Shown here piece after piece: positions 21,774-23,432 of a stretch of DNA of 23,432 nt (position 1 is the first letter of the stretch; the number at the start of each line of letters is the position of its first letter). The stretch covers positions 1-23,432 of the forward strand of contig JAYSWJ010000219.1 of the NCBI GenBank assembly GCA_043718065.1. The letters are read 5' to 3'. The position numbers were made by a program, and so were the translations under genes. The notes beneath the pieces were generated by a model. That model made no database searches. It saw only the letters and a list, made by a program, of their open reading frames with translations, and was not told the DNA's origin. The DNA comes from JAAFIP01 sp043718065. GTDB taxonomy: Bacteria > Pseudomonadota > Gammaproteobacteria > Burkholderiales > Burkholderiaceae_C.

Positions 21774-22670
21774 ATGCCAAGTATCGCAGCGACAACGGCC
21801 TCTTCAACCGCGCGCGCGCCCACTGCTCCCGAGCTTAATTTTCGGCTCACCCCTATCGAGCAACGTTTAATCACTACAGGTGTAATGCTAGCTGCGTTTG
21901 CTTCAGTGGGTTCGCTGTTTGGCGCTGAGATCGCCCAGTGGTTTGGCATACACCTGAATGCGCATGGCCACACACGCGTGCATGCACACGGGCACCCGTT
22001 CATCGACGCACGGCTGCTGTGGGGTGTGCCTAATGCGCTGGACGTATTGAGCAACTTGGCTTTTGTGCCGATGGGTCTAGCAGGTTTGTGGGCATTGCAC
22101 CGCGCACCCAGTGTGCACAGCGCGGCACGTCAGTCAGCCACAGTATTTTTTATTGGTCTGCTGCTGACCTGCGTCAGCTCTAGCGTGTACCACTGGGCAC
22201 CCAGTGCGTGGGGTTTGGCGGTAGACCGGGCGGGTATGGCAGTAGCTTTTGCAGGTGTGCTGGGGCTGGCCACGGCAGAGCGTATTAGTTTGCGCGCAGC
22301 ACCGTGTGTGTGCGCTGCGGTATTGCTTGCAGGTCTGCTGGCTATTGGGCTGAATTATGCGGTGGGTGTAATGGCGCCTTGGATAGCTGTGCAGTTTGGC
22401 GGTATGGCAGTGGTGCTGTGGGCAGCGGCGCAGCCACGGCGTGCGGGCGCATTGGGTGTGCGCTGGGGCGCGGTGATAGCCATCTACGTGGCGGCCAAAT
22501 GTTTAGAGCTGGGAGATGAGGCTGTTTTTCATGCCACGGGTAGCTTGGTGTCAGGCCACAGCCTAAAGCACATAGCCGCCAGCTTGGCTGCATTGCCTGT
22601 CATCCTAGCGCTACGACATAATAGACAACATGGTGTGCCAGTCACAGTCTGGTTTATCAATAAAGATTAA
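21774..22670 (+). CDS. CREST-superfamily / alkaline ceramidase-like membrane protein
   Basis: This multi-pass membrane protein has 298 residues from ATG 21774; ATG 21759 (+5 residues) or an earlier in-frame start at 21666 are alternatives. About seven hydrophobic helices follow a soluble N-terminus with a His-rich stretch (HLNAHGHTRVHAHGHPFID). The superfamily pattern is recognisable: an early NALDVLSNLAFVPMG, then SSSVYHWAPSAWGLAVDRAGM, and a late GHSLKHIAAS. These Ser/His/Asp residues would bind a metal and hydrolyse an amide in ceramidases. The actual substrate is unknown. The gene lies 15 nt before the MFS gene, so the two probably share a transcript. Confidence 0.7.
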   Translation: MPSIAATTASSTARAPTAPELNFRLTPIEQRLITTGVMLAAFASVGSLFGAEIAQWFGIHLNAHGHTRVHAHGHPFIDARLLWGVPNALDVLSNLAFVPMGLAGLWALHRAPSVHSAARQSATVFFIGLLLTCVSSSVYHWAPSAWGLAVDRAGMAVAFAGVLGLATAERISLRAAPCVCAAVLLAGLLAIGLNYAVGVMAPWIAVQFGGMAVVLWAAAQPRRAGALGVRWGAVIAIYVAAKCLELGDEAVFHATGSLVSGHSLKHIAASLAALPVILALRHNRQHGVPVTVWFINKD

Positions 22671-22685
22671 AAATACAGGAGCACT

Positions 22686-23432
22686 ATGTCCGCTATCCCG
22701 CACAGCACCGACCCCAGCCACGCGCACGACCATCCCAACCAGTTTGCACTGCTCAGCCAGCGCCGCTTTGCGCCCTTCTTCTGGACACAGTTCGCAGGGG
22801 CCGCTAATGACAACTTGTTCAAGTTTGCCTTCACCGTGATGGTGACGTACCAGTTAAGCATCAGTTGGATGCAGCCTGCCATGGCGGGGCTGGTGATTGG
22901 GGCGTTGTTTATCTTGCCGTTTTTGCTGTTCAGCGCCACCGCTGGCCAAGTGACTGACAAATACGAAAAAACCAAAGTAATCCGATTCGTCAAGGACTTG
23001 GAAATCGGCATCATGTTGCTGGCCGCCTTTGGATTTGCCACTGCCAATGTACCTGTGCTGTTGGCCTGCACTTTTCTCATGGGTTGCCATTCCACCTTGT
23101 TTGGCCCGGTGAAGTTTGCCTATATGCCGCAAGTGCTGAGTGAACGAGAGCTGACTGGCGGCAACGGCATGGTGGAGATGGGCACGTTTGTCGCCATCCT
23201 GCTGGGCAACGTGGCGGGCGGGCTGATCGTCGCGATCCCCACGCTGCTGGCGTATCACATCATCATGGGTCGCATCGATGCCGCCGCAGCGGCCCTCGAT
23301 AACGCGGCAAACCTCTGGCTGAGCGCCGAGGAAGATGGTCGATCGACCGCGACGGTGTCGGTCACCGATTCGCCCCGGAAGGTTGTCGCCGTATCACCGA
23401 GTCCGCCGAGCCCGGCCATTGCGGCCAACGGC
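22686..23432 (+). CDS. LplT-like MFS transporter, 5' part, with a chimeric 3' tail
   Basis: The frame is open from ATG 22686 to the window edge (249 codons). A clear AGGAG lies 4 nt upstream of the ATG. Residues 1 to about 183 match the MFS transporters that accompany or are fused to acyltransferases (lysophospholipid transport, LplT/Aas type): RRFAPFFWTQFAGAANDNLF, MAGLVIGALFILPFLLFSAT, STLFGPVKFAYMPQVLSE, and GGNGMVEMGTFVAILLGN. From about residue 179 (nt 23220) the sequence changes to an ExbB/TolQ/MotA-like C-terminus, described separately. The true gene should continue with further transmembrane helices, so it is cut off here. Confidence 0.75.
   Translation, partial: MSAIPHSTDPSHAHDHPNQFALLSQRRFAPFFWTQFAGAANDNLFKFAFTVMVTYQLSISWMQPAMAGLVIGALFILPFLLFSATAGQVTDKYEKTKVIRFVKDLEIGIMLLAAFGFATANVPVLLACTFLMGCHSTLFGPVKFAYMPQVLSERELTGGNGMVEMGTFVAILLGNVAGGLIVAIPTLLAYHIIMGRIDAAAAALDNAANLWLSAEEDGRSTATVSVTDSPRKVVAVSPSPPSPAIAANG
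23220..23432 (+). other. Foreign tail: ExbB/TolQ/MotA-like C-terminal fragment
   Basis: In the same frame as the MFS gene the protein reads GLIVAIPTLLAYHIIMGRID, then AAAAALDNAANLWLSAEEDG, and an Ala/Ser/Pro/Val-rich end. GLxVAIPTLLAY followed by a charged GRID is the hallmark of the last helix of MotA/TolQ/ExbB proton-channel proteins and not of MFS transporters. Base composition turns visibly GC-rich, with GC-ending codons unlike the rest of the window. GGLIVA is plausible in both families, so the junction probably lies in about 23215-23240. Confidence 0.65.

Overview
The window looks like a stretch of chromosome (or a metagenome-assembled contig) from a betaproteobacterium of the order Burkholderiales, most likely Comamonadaceae. 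The evidence is the set of proteins (Coq7-type quinone hydroxylase, PhaM granule protein, three-gene pntAa/pntAb/pntB, DUF6279 lipoprotein, a Comamonadaceae-style porin signal peptide) and a short dispersed repeat with core ATAGCTG(C/G)TTGAGCAG, a type I associate with Comamonadaceae genomes from memory. Genus is not determined.

Layout: a porin gene starts at the left edge (minus strand) and runs out of the window. Then coq7 (+), proA (-), and a DUF6279 lipoprotein (-) whose 5' end meets or overlaps the 5' end of divergent glmU (+). An ~0.8 kb non-coding stretch rich in repeats separates glmU from purC. purC, lptA, lptB, rpoN, a THUMP-domain rRNA methyltransferase and a PIN-domain protein all run on the plus strand, with lptA/lptB and methyltransferase/PIN overlapping by 4 bp. 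A second repeat-rich gap (11741-12364) follows. Then come minus-strand fadD and the proton-translocating transhydrogenase operon pntAa - exported unknown - pntAb - pntB, which ends in a clear terminator. On the plus strand follow a Nudix hydrolase, two tiny low-complexity lipoproteins, phaM, a FIST-domain protein, a CREST/ceramidase-like membrane protein and an LplT-like MFS transporter running off the right edge.

How the genes fit: most are housekeeping (ubiquinone, proline, cell-wall precursor UDP-GlcNAc, purines, LPS export, sigma-54, fatty-acid activation, NADPH supply, PHA granule control). The unusual material is in and between them. (1) A co-linear composite repeat of about 0.4-0.5 kb is present twice, at 5311-5800 and 11855-12242. 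It contains a 126-nt foldback and a 74-nt hairpin whose arms are conserved while the loop is not. One copy carries a precisely bounded 87-bp inverted-repeat insertion for which the other copy shows the empty site. (2) The ATAGCTG repeat sits just after stop codons (coq7, glmU, Nudix) and also inside the reading frames of proA, glmU and phaM, where it appears to have been absorbed as extra amino acids. (3) The FIST gene has a convincing N-terminal coding sequence upstream of its first usable start codon. (4) An unknown exported protein interrupts the pnt operon. (5) The last ~210 bp switch in frame from an MFS transporter to an ExbB/TolQ/MotA-like C-terminus with much higher GC, most simply an assembly chimera at a contig end.
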